64,000 nucleotides of DNA from Xanthobacteraceae bacterium. Its GTDB lineage: Bacteria > Pseudomonadota > Alphaproteobacteria > Rhizobiales > Xanthobacteraceae. The notes under the pieces are model-generated. The model worked only from the letters and a program-made list of their open reading frames with translations, had not been told where the DNA came from and made no database searches. Below, piece by piece: positions 1 through 9,511 of the stretch. Where the stretch lies: NCBI GenBank assembly GCA_019746355.1, contig JAIESC010000123.1, positions 1 through 64,000 on the forward strand, given 5' to 3'. A program made the position numbers and the translations under genes. Within the stretch, counting starts at the first letter, position 1, and each line of letters begins with the position of its first letter.

Positions 1-75
1 CAAACATGAGAACCAGGAATCAGAAATCGGCCAGATCAGGAATCCCCCGATTCCACCATTCGTGAAAACGCTCTA

Positions 76-1041
76 GTGATCGATCGTTCACCGCAAGGCG
101 CCGAGCATGTCAAGAAAATGCTCGTTGGAAATATCCTGACGATCGGCGCCGACGATTTCGCTCGTCTCGTCATCCTCTATGCGATGATCGGAGCGATCCA
201 CTTTGTTTTCCGCAGCCCGTTGCTGTCGAGCGCCAGCTCGGAACCCAAGAGCGGAAACGTCATGCTTTGGGACCTTCTATTCTATGTCAGCTTCAGCATT
301 GTGGTCACGAGCTCCGTTGGCCTTGTCGGCGTACTTCTGGTTTTTTCCTTTCTCATCATCCCCGCCGTTATCGGAAGCATGTATTCGAACCGGACCTCCG
401 CTGCCCTGTGCATCGGCTGGGCTGCGGGTGTGGTTGCATGCTTTTCTGGTTTCGGTGCGTCACTGGCCCTTGACCTGCCAACCGGCGCCGTCCTGGTCGC
501 GTGCTTCGCGCTGGTCTTGGCCCTTTCGGCAATAGCCCGCTGGCTCGTGCCCACGCTGTCTGACCGTGAGCGCTTCAAGGCGGCTGCGTTGTGGTTCGCC
601 GGGGTTCTTTGCGCTGCGGTGCTGGCGCAGGGGGCGTGGATCCTGATCGCTCCCCAGGCTGACCAGCCGCTCGTTTCTATCTTGGAGGCCGCGAACGTTG
701 TCGGACCGGGACAGTTTCTCGATGAGCGGGAGAGAAACATCATGCGGACGGCTGCCGCCAGCGAAGCCAGCCTTCGCGAGAAGGTCGAACAGCTATACGA
801 AGCCGAACGCAACGCTCGCTGGCAGGGCGAACCGCTGACAGAAGAGGCCGTTCAACAATTGTCGAATTTCCAGCGCTCCTACAACGAAATGAGCAGGGGC
901 GAGCGGTTTGTGCAGGAGCGGCTACGAAAACAAGGATGGGAGCGGGGCCGCTGGTATGTCGGGATTCCCGCCGTCATCCTGCCAGCTATCGGCGTTGTCG
1001 TGATAGCCAACATTCTCCGACGCCGCAGGTTAGCCCGGTAG
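76..1041 (+). pseudogene. Metal (Zn/Mn) ABC transporter permease, ABC-3 family, 5'-truncated
   Basis: The 321-residue frame matches the second half of ZnuB/MntB-type permeases: a DRSPQGAEH segment followed by MLVGNIL, then several hydrophobic helices (WDLLFYVSF, VTSSVGLVGVLLVFSFLIIPA) and a charged C-terminal tail ending in one more helix and RRRR. Family members have several transmembrane helices before DRxPQGAEH. Here the upstream 75 nt have a stop at 7-9 in this frame and no family-like sequence in any forward frame. The GTG at 76 would therefore start a protein without its N-terminal half. I infer a truncated, probably dead gene; the break lies inside the window. It converges on the mtkB-like gene. 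Confidence 0.72.
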
Positions 1042-1062
1042 CGATCGGCTCGTCGGAGATGA

Positions 1063-1947
1063 TCAAGCCGCCCGTTTGCCGACCGTTTCGCGTGTCGTCG
1101 CTCCGACAAGATGAGCGCTGGGTGCGATGACCACGCCCGCGTCGCGAAGCGCCGCGATCTTGCGATCCACATCCTCCGATCCATGCAGTGCCAATGCGCC
1201 GGCATGCCCCATGCGGCGCTCCGGCGGTGCAGACCGTCCGACGACACAGGCTACTACCGGCTTCTTCATGCCGACGTCGCGAAGATATCGTGCCGCTTCC
1301 TGTTCTTCGCTGCCCCCAATTTCACCGACCAGGACGATCCCTTCGGTTTGCGGGTCGGCAAAGAACAGCTCCAGACAATCGACAAAGCCCAAGCCGTGTA
1401 CCGGATCGCCGCCAATACCGATGGTCGTCGATTGCCCGAGACCGGCCGCTGTCAGTTGGTTCGTGACCTCACTTGTTAATGAGGCAGAGCGCGACACCAC
1501 GCCGATCGTTCCGGGTTTTGCGCGGTCTGTCGCCATCACGCCGATCTGGCAGATATCCGGCGCCAGAATCCCCTGTGAGTTTGGACCAAGAAGGCGCGTT
1601 CGCGAACCTGTCAGGGCTTCGCGGACGCGGATCATGTCGAGCACGGGGATGCGCTCGGTCACGACCACCACCAGCGGCATCTCGGCTTCGATCGATTCGA
1701 GCATCGCGCCTGCAGCACGATCGGGAGGAACGAAAATCGCGCTCGCATTAGCCGCTGTGGCCTTCATCGCTTCGGCGACATTGCCGAAAACCGGTACATC
1801 CAGATGAGACTTGCCGCCTTTGCCCGGCGTCACGCCAGCCACGACCTTGGTGCCATATTGGATCATGCGGTTGGTGTGATAGGTGCCCGCCCATCCGGTC
1901 ATGCCTTGGCACAAAAGCCGCGTATTCTGATCGACGAGAATGCTCAT
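1063..1947 (-). CDS. mtkB: Succinyl-CoA synthetase alpha-type subunit, malate-CoA ligase beta-like (MtkB-like)
   Basis: This 294-aa protein has the SucD/MtkB layout: an N-terminal CoA-binding Rossmann domain (CQGMTGWAGTYH, VTPGKGG) and a C-terminal ligase domain with the active-site histidine in RMGHAGAL. IGIGGDP and GEIGGSEEQEA are also conserved. Two family signatures differ: GPNCPG is GPNSQG, and SRSGTLTYE is SRSASLTSE. The start is the ATG that overlaps the stop of mtkA by four bases (ATGA), shorter than the longest open frame. In serine-cycle bacteria MtkAB makes malyl-CoA from malate. Here the sgaA, hprA and glyA neighbours support that class, but the substitutions leave the acyl substrate uncertain. 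Confidence 0.78.
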   Translation of the reverse strand: MSILVDQNTRLLCQGMTGWAGTYHTNRMIQYGTKVVAGVTPGKGGKSHLDVPVFGNVAEAMKATAANASAIFVPPDRAAGAMLESIEAEMPLVVVVTERIPVLDMIRVREALTGSRTRLLGPNSQGILAPDICQIGVMATDRAKPGTIGVVSRSASLTSEVTNQLTAAGLGQSTTIGIGGDPVHGLGFVDCLELFFADPQTEGIVLVGEIGGSEEQEAARYLRDVGMKKPVVACVVGRSAPPERRMGHAGALALHGSEDVDRKIAALRDAGVVIAPSAHLVGATTRETVGKRAA

Positions 1948-3119
1948 CGCGTCCTCCCATGCGCAAGCGCAACGGCGTGCGTGACCGCCTGCCACATGTC
2001 GGCGAATTCGGTTTTCGGCAGATTGAAATTGGCAAGACGCAGCCGGGCGAGGTCCTCGTTGTTGCCGGTCATGCGCAATACCAAAGGCAATATGCGGCGG
2101 CTCTTTCGAAACGCTATGCCCAATGCTTCGGCAATCGTGTCGCAAGGCTGCATACCGCCGCCGAAGACATTCACCAGCAGCACCTTGGCGCGCGGATTTT
2201 CCAGCACCAGACCGATGCCCTGCGCGATATCGAGGCTTTTAGCGGTGGTGCGGATGTCCATGAAATTGGCCGGCGCACCACCTGCCGCCGCGATCATGTC
2301 GAGGGTTGCGAGCCCCAGTCCGGCACCGTTCACGATCGTGCCGATATCGCCATCCATCTGCACGAAGTTGATCTGATGGCGTTGCGCCTGCAGTTCGATG
2401 CGGTCGGTGCGCGAATCGTCGCGTAATTCGTTTAGTTCCGGATGCCGGTAAAGAGCGTTGTCATCGACTACAACCTTGGCATCAACGGCCACCAATTCCC
2501 CGGTGTCGGTTACGACAAGCGGGTTGATTTCGATCAGGCCGGCGTCGAGTTCAACAAAAGCGCGGTGCAGCTTCTTGATCAAGTCACCGAAACTGTCTGC
2601 TAGGCCGCCTGAAAGGCCGATCCGGCGAGCCAGGTCCGCAATCTCGCCGGGGCCACGCTCGCCGCTGATGCCAAGCGTCAGTGATTCGAGTTTGAGCGCC
2701 TGCGTTGCAAGCCGACGCTCGATATCGGCGCCACCGCCCTGCCCCGCCGTCACCACGATCGTGCCGGACACGGCGTCGATCTGTAGCGCCAGATACAATT
2801 CCTGTTCGGCTTTGATTCCAGCCTCAACCAGAACGCTTTTCACGGTCAGGCCGTGAGGACTGGTCTGTGACGTCACCAATTTCTGGCCGAGCAACTCGCC
2901 GGCGGCGGCTTTGGCAGCCTTCGCCGAATTCACCGTGCGAATTCCGCCTGCGGCCAGCCGCTCACCGGCATGAATTTGAGCTTTAACGAAAATCTTGTCC
3001 GCGTCGAGCCGCGCAGCGGCCATCTCTGCATCATCGGGCGTGGTCGCAACTGCGCCAGCGGGGCTCCTGATAGCGTATTGAGATAAAAGTACCTTCGCCT
3101 GGAATTCCTGGAGTTGCAT
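1944..3119 (-). CDS. mtkA: Succinyl-CoA synthetase beta-type subunit, malate-CoA ligase alpha-like (MtkA-like), divergent
   Basis: The 391-aa protein has ATP-grasp and ligase domains in SucC order. It starts MQLQEFQAK, has the Mg ligand regions IEINPL (about 196-201) and AVDAK (211-215), and VNGAGLG at about 263-269. Two normally invariant loops are changed. The nucleotide loop HAGGRGKAGG reads HAGERLAAGG (50-59), and DVGGGA reads DIRTTA (288-293). The arginine after FGG in the C-terminal domain is also missing (FGGGMQPCD). The start was set at the ATG giving family length; the longer frame adds 16 residues without similarity. It is translationally coupled to mtkB. It may be a ligase with altered nucleotide use or substrate. 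Confidence 0.74.
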   Translation of the reverse strand: MQLQEFQAKVLLSQYAIRSPAGAVATTPDDAEMAAARLDADKIFVKAQIHAGERLAAGGIRTVNSAKAAKAAAGELLGQKLVTSQTSPHGLTVKSVLVEAGIKAEQELYLALQIDAVSGTIVVTAGQGGGADIERRLATQALKLESLTLGISGERGPGEIADLARRIGLSGGLADSFGDLIKKLHRAFVELDAGLIEINPLVVTDTGELVAVDAKVVVDDNALYRHPELNELRDDSRTDRIELQAQRHQINFVQMDGDIGTIVNGAGLGLATLDMIAAAGGAPANFMDIRTTAKSLDIAQGIGLVLENPRAKVLLVNVFGGGMQPCDTIAEALGIAFRKSRRILPLVLRMTGNNEDLARLRLANFNLPKTEFADMWQAVTHAVALAHGRTR

Positions 3120-3181
3120 GGCGCTCTCCCGAATCTTGCTTTGTTGCCCTTCAGGCCTCTCTTGCACGTTTTTTCTGTTGG

Positions 3182-4141
3182 CTAAGCGACGACATTTGTC
3201 GGGCGGCCTGCGTGGAAATTCTCAACATGGGTGATCACCTGCGCCCATAGCGTCTGCATCGCATTCTGGCCGGCCCAGGCGACATGCGGCGTGACGATCA
3301 CATTCGGCCGATCCAGAATGGCATTGAAACAATGCCCCGAAACCGGCGGTTCCGACGTCAGGCAATCGAACCCGAGGCCGGAGATCAGCCCTTCATCGAG
3401 CGCTTGTACCGCATCCTCTTCTACAACCAAACCGCCGCGCGCGGTGTTGATCAGAAGCGGCTGCTTTTTCATTTTGCGGAATTCGGCCATGCCGATCATG
3501 CCGCGCGTCGCGGGCGTCAGCGGGCTGTGCAAAGTGATGACGTCGCTTGTGGCCAGGATTTCATCGAACGGCGTATAGAGCGGCCCAAGCCCTTCGACAC
3601 CCTTATGCGCTGCAAAGAGCGTTCGCATCCCGAAGGCCTGTCCGATCCGGGCAACGGATTGCCCGATCGCGCCTTCGCCGATAATGCCGAGGGTTGCCCC
3701 CGCGAGCTCTCTGATCGGGTGAGTGAAGAAGCAGAATTGGCCGGAATGCTGCCATTGGCCGTCCATGACATCCTGACGATAGCCAACAATGGATCGGCGC
3801 AACGAAAGAATGAGTGCGAATGTATGCTCAGGAACGGTGTTAACCGCGTAACCGCGCACATTCGAGACGACAATGCCGCGCTTGCTGCATGCGGCCAGGT
3901 CGATGACGTCATATCCGGTCGCCGCGACCGCGATCATCTGCAGGCGCGGCAAGGCCGAGAGGTGCTCCTCTCTGATCGGCACTTTGTTGGTAATCGCGAT
4001 ATCGGCGCCCGCAAGCCGCTCGATCACTTGATCGGGCCGCGTCGCTGCATACTCGATCCATTCATGCTGAAAGCGCGGCCGTGCCAAATCAACCGCCGGG
4101 CCGATGGTGCTCCTGTCGAGAAAAACGATGCGATGTGTCAT
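3182..4141 (-). CDS. hprA: D-2-hydroxyacid dehydrogenase, hydroxypyruvate reductase/glycerate dehydrogenase
   Basis: This 319-aa member of the D-isomer-specific 2-hydroxyacid dehydrogenases has an NAD(P)-binding GEGAIG motif at about 155-160. The catalytic triad is visible as Arg235 (NTARGG), Glu264 (TSEPP) and His286 (TPHVAWAG). Length and motifs fit serine-cycle HprA, which reduces hydroxypyruvate to D-glycerate in the cytoplasm. It lies between the panE-like remnant (4-nt gap) and mtkA (62-nt gap) in the operon from glyA. Serine-glyoxylate aminotransferase upstream would supply hydroxypyruvate. A related glyoxylate reductase activity is possible and cannot be excluded from sequence. Confidence 0.85.
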   Translation of the reverse strand: MTHRIVFLDRSTIGPAVDLARPRFQHEWIEYAATRPDQVIERLAGADIAITNKVPIREEHLSALPRLQMIAVAATGYDVIDLAACSKRGIVVSNVRGYAVNTVPEHTFALILSLRRSIVGYRQDVMDGQWQHSGQFCFFTHPIRELAGATLGIIGEGAIGQSVARIGQAFGMRTLFAAHKGVEGLGPLYTPFDEILATSDVITLHSPLTPATRGMIGMAEFRKMKKQPLLINTARGGLVVEEDAVQALDEGLISGLGFDCLTSEPPVSGHCFNAILDRPNVIVTPHVAWAGQNAMQTLWAQVITHVENFHAGRPTNVVA

Positions 4142-4145
4142 GGTC

Positions 4146-4935
4146 TCACACGGGCAATGACGCCTTTGCCTCCGCGCGCGTCATTGCGCCGGGGGCAATC
4201 GTCACTTCTGGGAAAGTTGGATAGATCTTGAGTGAGCGTCCAAGTTGCTGGACGGGGCCGAGCACGACGTCGATATAGGGCGTATTGACGCCGACGAGGC
4301 GGCCCATTTCCTGCATCGATGTCAGCAATGCATCGATCTCGAGCGGGCGCCCACTCTCCAGATCCTGCAGCATCGAGGTGCGATGTGCGCCGACTCGCGC
4401 CGCGCCATTGATACGCTTTTCGATGTCGACGCGGAACGACGCGCCAAATCGCGTCGCGATTTCTTTCGCTTCTGCCATCATGTGGGCCGACAACGCGCGC
4501 AAATCCGACTGCGTCGCGACGATATCGAGCGTCGCGCGCGTCAGAGCGCTGATCGGGTTGAAGCAAAGATTGCTCCACAGTTTCAGCCAGATTCCACTAC
4601 GAATGTCGGTCAGGATTGGCGAGTCGAACCCGGCCGATTCAAACGCCTTGGCAAGATCGCGACAGCGTTCTGATATGCTGCCATCCGGTTCACGCAACGC
4701 AAACTTGTCGCCGTAGGTGTGCCGCACGACACCGGGGCTTACGATCTCGGTGGCGGGATAAACGACGCAGCCTATCGCGCGCTCCGGGCCGATCGTGTTC
4801 CATCAATCCATTTTCCTTGATCGCCGCGAGATGCGGATCGCGAGCAACGAGCGACAACTCAACGTCTTCGACGTCGCTCAAGCCCGCGGCCAGATGCCCG
4901 CCGATCGCGCCTGCACCGAAAATACAAATCTTCAC
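4146..4935 (-). pseudogene. Ketopantoate reductase-family (PanE/ApbA; PanE2-like) remnant with internal deletion
   Basis: The N-terminal piece (4935 down to about 4800) starts MKICIFGAGAIGGHLAAGL, a clear Rossmann start of PanE-like reductases, and runs to AIKENGLM. The frame then shifts directly into a segment reading NTIGPERAIGCVVYPATEIV, continuing to VRHTYGDKF and the full C-terminal helical domain (4727-4146). The roughly 70-80 residues that normally lie between these segments are missing and the join is out of frame, so this is a deletion pseudogene, not a sequencing slip of one base. In Methylobacterium the PanE-type protein PanE2 is an oxalyl-CoA reductase used in oxalate assimilation. 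The operon position between sgaA and hprA makes such a past role plausible, but it is inferred. Confidence 0.75.
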
Positions 4936-4953
4936 CGGCGCCTCCAGCTGTAT

Positions 4954-6147
4954 TTATGCGACCTTGCCGAGTTGCAGTTTGGGTGCGGTTTCCCGGATAT
5001 ATTCCTGCGCCGCGGCAACACCAGATCCCGGCTTCACGGAAATGCCGACGTCTCGCAAAGCCATCTCGCATCCAGCGAGCGCCTGCAGGATCATGATCTC
5101 GTTGATATGGCCGATATGGCCGATGCGGAACACGCGGCCGGCGACCTTCGACAGACCGACGCCGAGCGACATGCGATAACGATGATAAGCGGTTTTCACC
5201 ACATCATCGCTGTTGAAGCCTTTCGGCACGCAGATCGCAGTCACCGTATCCGAATGCCATTTCGGTTCCTTGGCGCAGAGTGTCAGCCCCCAGGCCGAGA
5301 CAGCCAAGCGTGCGCTCTCGGCAACGCGATGGTGGCGCGCAAAGACGTTGTCGAGCCCTTCCGCGAAAAGCATGTCGAGCGATGCACGCAGGCCCCGCAT
5401 CAGCGTTGTCGCCGGCGTATATGGGAAATAACCGTCCTTATTGGTACGGATCATGTCCGCGAAATCGTAGAAGCAGCGGGGGCATTTTGCAGTCTTGTGT
5501 GCCTCCAGCGCCTTCTGGCTGGCTGCGACGATGGCAAGTCCGGTCGGCAGCATGAAGCCCTTTTGCGAACCGGAAACGGCGAGATCGACGCCCCATTCGT
5601 CCATCCGGAAATCGATGCTCGCGATTGAGCTCACGCCATCGACCATGAGCAGAGCAGGATGCTTCGCAGCGTCGAGCGCCTTGCGCACACCGGCGACGTC
5701 GCTGGTCACACCCGTCGCGGTTTCGTTGTGGCAAACGAGAACGGCCTTGATCTTGTGCTGTTTGTCGTCCTCCAGTTTCTTCGCGAAAGCATCGACCGGA
5801 GCACCTTCACCCCATTCGACATTCACCGCGTCGACAACCAGTCCGTGACGATTGCAGAGATCGGCCCAGAGGTGAGAAAACTGCCCGTAGACCGCGATCA
5901 GGACGTGGTCGCCCGGCGACAGGGTATTGGTGATCGCAGATTCCCATCCTCCCGTTCCCGAACCGGGAAACAGGAAAACCTGTCCCTTCTCGGTCTTGAA
6001 GACCTTCTTGAGATCCGCAAACAACGGCAGTGTGAATGCAGGAAAATCGGGAGAGCGCTGGTCCTCAAGCGCGATATCCATCGCCTGACGGACGGCGAAC
6101 GGCATATTGGTCGGACCGGGAATGAAAAGGCCTTGGAATCCTGACAT
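4954..6147 (-). CDS. sgaA: Serine-glyoxylate aminotransferase
   Basis: This 397-aa class V PLP aminotransferase has the family start FIPGPTNMP, the PLP-phosphate region GSGTGGWESA (62-71), the DGVSSI aspartate region (170-175) and the Schiff-base lysine K196 in SGSQKGFM. It transfers the amino group of serine to glyoxylate, giving hydroxypyruvate and glycine. Length and motifs match methylotroph SgaA closely. It follows glyA by 62 nt and precedes the panE-like remnant by 18 nt in the same operon, so glycine made here can be used by GlyA and hydroxypyruvate by HprA. Alanine-glyoxylate aminotransferase activity is a reasonable alternative. Confidence 0.9.
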   Translation of the reverse strand: MSGFQGLFIPGPTNMPFAVRQAMDIALEDQRSPDFPAFTLPLFADLKKVFKTEKGQVFLFPGSGTGGWESAITNTLSPGDHVLIAVYGQFSHLWADLCNRHGLVVDAVNVEWGEGAPVDAFAKKLEDDKQHKIKAVLVCHNETATGVTSDVAGVRKALDAAKHPALLMVDGVSSIASIDFRMDEWGVDLAVSGSQKGFMLPTGLAIVAASQKALEAHKTAKCPRCFYDFADMIRTNKDGYFPYTPATTLMRGLRASLDMLFAEGLDNVFARHHRVAESARLAVSAWGLTLCAKEPKWHSDTVTAICVPKGFNSDDVVKTAYHRYRMSLGVGLSKVAGRVFRIGHIGHINEIMILQALAGCEMALRDVGISVKPGSGVAAAQEYIRETAPKLQLGKVA

Positions 6148-6209
6148 TGGTATCTCCCTAGAGTTTCAGTTCTTTGACTGCGTCGCGATCGACCTTCCTT
6201 GAAGGCCCA

Positions 6210-7523
6210 TCACCGCGGATAAATCGGAAATCGCTCGCATAGCTGGATGGCCTGCGCCTTCACGTTCGACTCCACGTTGGCGTTACCGGCCTCGCCATTA
6301 ATCGCGAGCCCATCCAAAACCTCGGCGATCAGCCGGCCCACGTCGCGGAATTCTGCGACGCCGAAGCCACGTGTCGTTCCCGCAGGCGTGCCAAGGCGGA
6401 CACCCGACGTGACCGTCGGTTTCTGCGGATCGAACGGCACGCCATTCTTGTTGCAGGTGATGTGCGCGCGGCCGAGGCTCTTTTCCGCGATGTTGCCGGT
6501 GAGCTTCTTCGGCCGCAGATCGAGCAAGATGAGGTGGGTGTCGGTGCCTCCGGTCACGAGGTCGTAGCCCGCAGCGCGCAAGACCTCGCCCATTGCCTTG
6601 CAGTTCTCGATCACGGAATGCGCGTAAGCCTTGAAATCTGGCCGCAACGCTTCGCCGAAAGCGGCTGCTTTGGCGGCAACGATGTGCATCAGCGGGCCGC
6701 CCTGCAGGCCAGGGAACACCGCGGAGTTTATTTTCTTGGCGATCTCTTCGTCGTTGGTCAGCACCATGCCGCCGCGCGGACCGCGCAATGTCTTGTGCGT
6801 CGTCGTCGTCACGACGTGCGCATGTGGCAGCGGACTCGGGTGTGCGCCACCGGCAACGAGACCGGCGAAATGCGCCATGTCGACCATGAGATATGCGCCG
6901 ACCTCGTCGGCGATGGCGCGAAACCGCGCAAAGTCGATTACCCGCGGATAAGCCGAACCGCCGGCGATGATGATGCGCGGCTTGTGCTGGCGCGCGAGCG
7001 CCGCCACTTCGTCGATATCGATGCGTTGGTCGTCCGCACGCACGCCGTAGTGAACGGCCTTGAACCACTTGCCGGAAAGATTCGGCGCCGCGCCATGGGT
7101 CAGATGCCCGCCCGACGCCAAGGACAGACCGAGGATGGTGTCACCCGGGCTTGCGAGCGCGAGCAATACGGCCTGATTCGCCTGGCTGCCCGAACTCGGC
7201 TGCACATTGGCGAAATTGCAGTTGAAGAGTTTCCGGGCCCGATCGATGGCGAGCGTCTCAGCCTCGTCAACAAATTGGCAACCGCCGTAATAGCGCTTGT
7301 TGGGATAGCCCTCTGCATACTTGTTGGTCAGCGGCGATCCCGCCGCCTCAAGCACCGCGCGGCTGACGATATTCTCCGATGCGATCAGCTCGATTTCGGA
7401 GCGCTGCCGGCTGACTTCCCGCTCGATCATCGCGGCGAGTGCCGGATCCGCCTCGCCGAGGCTCGACGCAAAGAAGGCGCCGGCGTGATCCAGATTGCGA
7501 TTGCCTTCTCTCACCTGATGCAT
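6210..7523 (-). CDS. glyA: Serine hydroxymethyltransferase
   Basis: This 437-aa fold-type I PLP enzyme has ELIASEN (45-51), NKYAEGYP (67-74), YYGGC, the VDMAHFAGL stretch and the PLP lysine K244 in [14 protein letters not shown], plus FPGLQGGP. It interconverts glycine plus methylene-tetrahydrofolate with serine. It is the first gene of the serine-cycle operon and is divergent from iclR. A good promoter and an IclR-type palindrome lie upstream (7554-7609). The first ~15 residues are not conserved, so an internal start is possible. Its position in this operon suggests a catabolic or serine-cycle isozyme; a housekeeping copy elsewhere is expected but not visible. Confidence 0.93.
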   Translation of the reverse strand: MHQVREGNRNLDHAGAFFASSLGEADPALAAMIEREVSRQRSEIELIASENIVSRAVLEAAGSPLTNKYAEGYPNKRYYGGCQFVDEAETLAIDRARKLFNCNFANVQPSSGSQANQAVLLALASPGDTILGLSLASGGHLTHGAAPNLSGKWFKAVHYGVRADDQRIDIDEVAALARQHKPRIIIAGGSAYPRVIDFARFRAIADEVGAYLMVDMAHFAGLVAGGAHPSPLPHAHVVTTTTHKTLRGPRGGMVLTNDEEIAKKINSAVFPGLQGGPLMHIVAAKAAAFGEALRPDFKAYAHSVIENCKAMGEVLRAAGYDLVTGGTDTHLILLDLRPKKLTGNIAEKSLGRAHITCNKNGVPFDPQKPTVTSGVRLGTPAGTTRGFGVAEFRDVGRLIAEVLDGLAINGEAGNANVESNVKAQAIQLCERFPIYPR

Positions 7524-7553
7524 TGGCGCCGCCCCTTATTATTCCTGCGATCC

Positions 7554-7583
7554 ATTATCGTAATAATGTATACCAGCCGTCAA
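7554..7583 (-). promoter_or_regulatory. Predicted sigma-70-type promoter of glyA operon
   Basis: On the minus strand TTGACG (7583-7578) and GATAAT (7559-7554) are separated by 18 nt, close to the consensus -35/-10 pair. The -10 lies about 30 nt before the GTG/ATG region of glyA. The IclR-like palindrome ends 7 nt upstream of the -35, the usual place for an activator. Confidence 0.5.
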
Positions 7584-7590
7584 GCGGAAT

Positions 7591-7609
7591 AATGGAAACA
7601 ATTTCCATT
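7591..7609. promoter_or_regulatory. Palindromic operator, probable IclR-family binding site
   Basis: AATGGAAA-CAA-TTTCCATT is a perfect 8-bp inverted repeat with a 3-nt spacer, lying between divergent glyA and iclR. TGGAAA/TTTCCA arms are typical of IclR-family sites, and the regulator gene is adjacent. A near-copy occurs in front of folD. Confidence 0.6.
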
Positions 7610-7753
7610 TTCTTATACAAGACCTCGCACGCGCTTTTCCAGATAATTTGCAATAGCTTAGTTGAATGGGACGATCGTCATCGTCTATACGGGGAATTCG
7701 ATATCGAAATTTCTATCGATTCGAGGGTCCCAAGCTGGGACGGAGGCTTTGCG

Positions 7754-8581
7754 ATGGCTGGACGGCCCCGAGCAATCAAGAAGACTTCGGTCGAAAGCGG
7801 ACAAAACCTCACGGGTTCAGTGCAGGCCCTGGAGCGGGGACTGAACCTGCTTGCGATCATCGCGGAAGCGGATGGTCTGTCCTTGACCAGCATCGCGCAG
7901 CGCGCCGGCATCGCACCGTCGACGGCGCACCGCATTCTGACGACGCTGAAATCCAGCGGCTTTGTGCAGTCGGATGACACACACGCCGGCTACCTCATCG
8001 GGGTGCAGTCTTTTCGCGTGGGAAGCGCGTTCCTGCGTAATCGAAAATTGGTCGATGTCGGCCGAAGCACGTTACGCCATTTGATGCAGGAAAGCGGCGA
8101 AACGGCCAATCTCGCGATCGAAATCGAAGGATCTGTCGTTTTCATTTCGCAAATGGAAAGCCATCGGGCGATTCGCGCATTTCATCGTCCCGGCGCACGA
8201 GGCCCCATGCACGCATCGAGCCTTGGCAAGGCAATGCTGGCGGCGCTCTCAAACCATGGCGTATCGCAAAAGCTTCATCGTGTCGGCATGCCCCGGCTGA
8301 CCGCGCGTACGATTGTCGATCCGGACGTGCTGCTCGCGGATCTGGCGCTTGTGCGCAAGCGTGGATGGGCAATCGACGACGAGGAGCAGTCGGACGGGAT
8401 GCGCTGTACCGGTTCGGCCATTTACAACGAATACGGCGAGGTGATTGGCGCGATATCGGTCTCGGGTCCGACGGTCAGAATATCCGATGAGCGTCTCGGC
8501 GAGCTCGGACCGATGGTCAAACGCGCTGCAATCGAAATCACCGAACGTATCGGCGGAAGGAAGCCGGACGATCCATGTTAG
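7754..8581 (+). CDS. IclR-family transcriptional regulator
   Basis: The 275-aa protein has an N-terminal winged helix (about 20-80: VQALERGLNLL, LSLTSIAQRAGIAPSTAHRILTTL) and a C-terminal GAF-like effector domain containing HASSLGKAMLA and GAISVSGP. Both are characteristic of IclR regulators. The ATG at 7754 was chosen over a much longer upstream frame because it follows a GGACGGAGG ribosome-binding site and gives the normal family length. The gene is divergent from the glyA operon and convergent with folD, and paired palindromes flank it at both target promoters. It probably responds to a glyoxylate-, oxalate- or ureide-related acid, but the effector is not readable from sequence. Confidence 0.88.
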   Translation: MAGRPRAIKKTSVESGQNLTGSVQALERGLNLLAIIAEADGLSLTSIAQRAGIAPSTAHRILTTLKSSGFVQSDDTHAGYLIGVQSFRVGSAFLRNRKLVDVGRSTLRHLMQESGETANLAIEIEGSVVFISQMESHRAIRAFHRPGARGPMHASSLGKAMLAALSNHGVSQKLHRVGMPRLTARTIVDPDVLLADLALVRKRGWAIDDEEQSDGMRCTGSAIYNEYGEVIGAISVSGPTVRISDERLGELGPMVKRAAIEITERIGGRKPDDPC

Positions 8582-8584
8582 CGG

Positions 8585-9511
8585 TCATGCCGGCATGAGT
8601 TGCGGGTGGCCAGTCAGCATGTCCCGCGGAGGTGTGGCCATCCCCGCATGCCGATAGGCCGCAGTGACCGTATTTGCCAATAAACACGCGATTGTCATGG
8701 GCCCAACACCACCAGGAACGGGGGTGATGGCGGCGGCGACCGCGGTCGCCTCGTCCCAAGCCACATCACCGACAAGGGCTGATGTTCCATCGGCCCGAGT
8801 GATCCGGTTAATTCCGACATCGATCACGGTCGCGCCCGGTTTTATCCAGTCGCCTCGAACGAATTCCGGCCGGCCGACGGCGGCGATCAGGATATCGGCG
8901 CGACGGCAATGCTCCTTGAGCTCGGATGTCTTCGAATGCGCGACGGCGACGGTGCAGCTTTCGTTAATCAGCAACTGAGCCATCGGCCGCCCTACAATCG
9001 TGGAGCGCCCAAGAACGAGTGCGTTCAGGCCGGACAAACTGACGAACCGCGTCTTTAGCAGAAGAAGGGAGCCGAGCGGCGTGCAAGGAATCAAGCCGTT
9101 GTCCTGGTCTCCGCTCGCGAGAAATCCGGCATTGATCGGATGAAATCCGTCAACATCCTTTGTTGGATCGATTGCACGCAGAACATCGGCAGCAGGAATG
9201 TGTTTCGGCAGGGGCAACTGAACGAGAATGCCATGGACTGCCGCGTCGGAATTGAGGCGTTTGACCAAGGCGAGCAGTTCTGCCGCCTCCGTGGAGGACG
9301 GCAGGCGATAATCAACGGCCTTCAATCCGATGCTTTCGGCCTGCCGCGATTTGCTCCTGACATAAACCTGACTGGCGGGATCGTCGCCAACAAGAACCAC
9401 GGCGAGCGTCGGTGTGGTGCCAGTCGCTGCCTTTAGCTGCGACGTTTCCACGCGAACGCGCTCCCGCAAGGCTGCGGCGCATGCCGCGCCGTCGATGATT
9501 TGTGCCGACAT
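8585..9511 (-). CDS. folD: Methylenetetrahydrofolate dehydrogenase / methenyltetrahydrofolate cyclohydrolase
   Basis: This 308-aa FolD has the catalytic Y50-x3-K54 motif (YVRSK), [15 protein letters not shown] and the NADP-binding segment GRSTIVGRP, followed by [10 protein letters not shown]. It oxidises methylene-THF to methenyl-THF and hydrolyses that to formyl-THF, both reversible, so it can feed or drain the C1 pool used by GlyA. It is transcribed convergently to iclR with a 3-nt gap. Its own promoter carries the second copy of the IclR-type palindrome, which links it to the glyA operon despite separate transcription. Confidence 0.92.
   Translation of the reverse strand: MSAQIIDGAACAAALRERVRVETSQLKAATGTTPTLAVVLVGDDPASQVYVRSKSRQAESIGLKAVDYRLPSSTEAAELLALVKRLNSDAAVHGILVQLPLPKHIPAADVLRAIDPTKDVDGFHPINAGFLASGDQDNGLIPCTPLGSLLLLKTRFVSLSGLNALVLGRSTIVGRPMAQLLINESCTVAVAHSKTSELKEHCRRADILIAAVGRPEFVRGDWIKPGATVIDVGINRITRADGTSALVGDVAWDEATAVAAAITPVPGGVGPMTIACLLANTVTAAYRHAGMATPPRDMLTGHPQLMPA

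Noticed and set aside
6462..7592. 376-aa frame antisense to glyA
   Set aside because: The glyA frame carries all SHMT motifs; the antisense text is unlike any family.
7524..7753. Glycine riboswitch upstream of glyA
   Set aside because: I looked for the tandem aptamer GGAGAG/CUCxGG-type motifs and found none; the gap is short and filled by promoter and operator.
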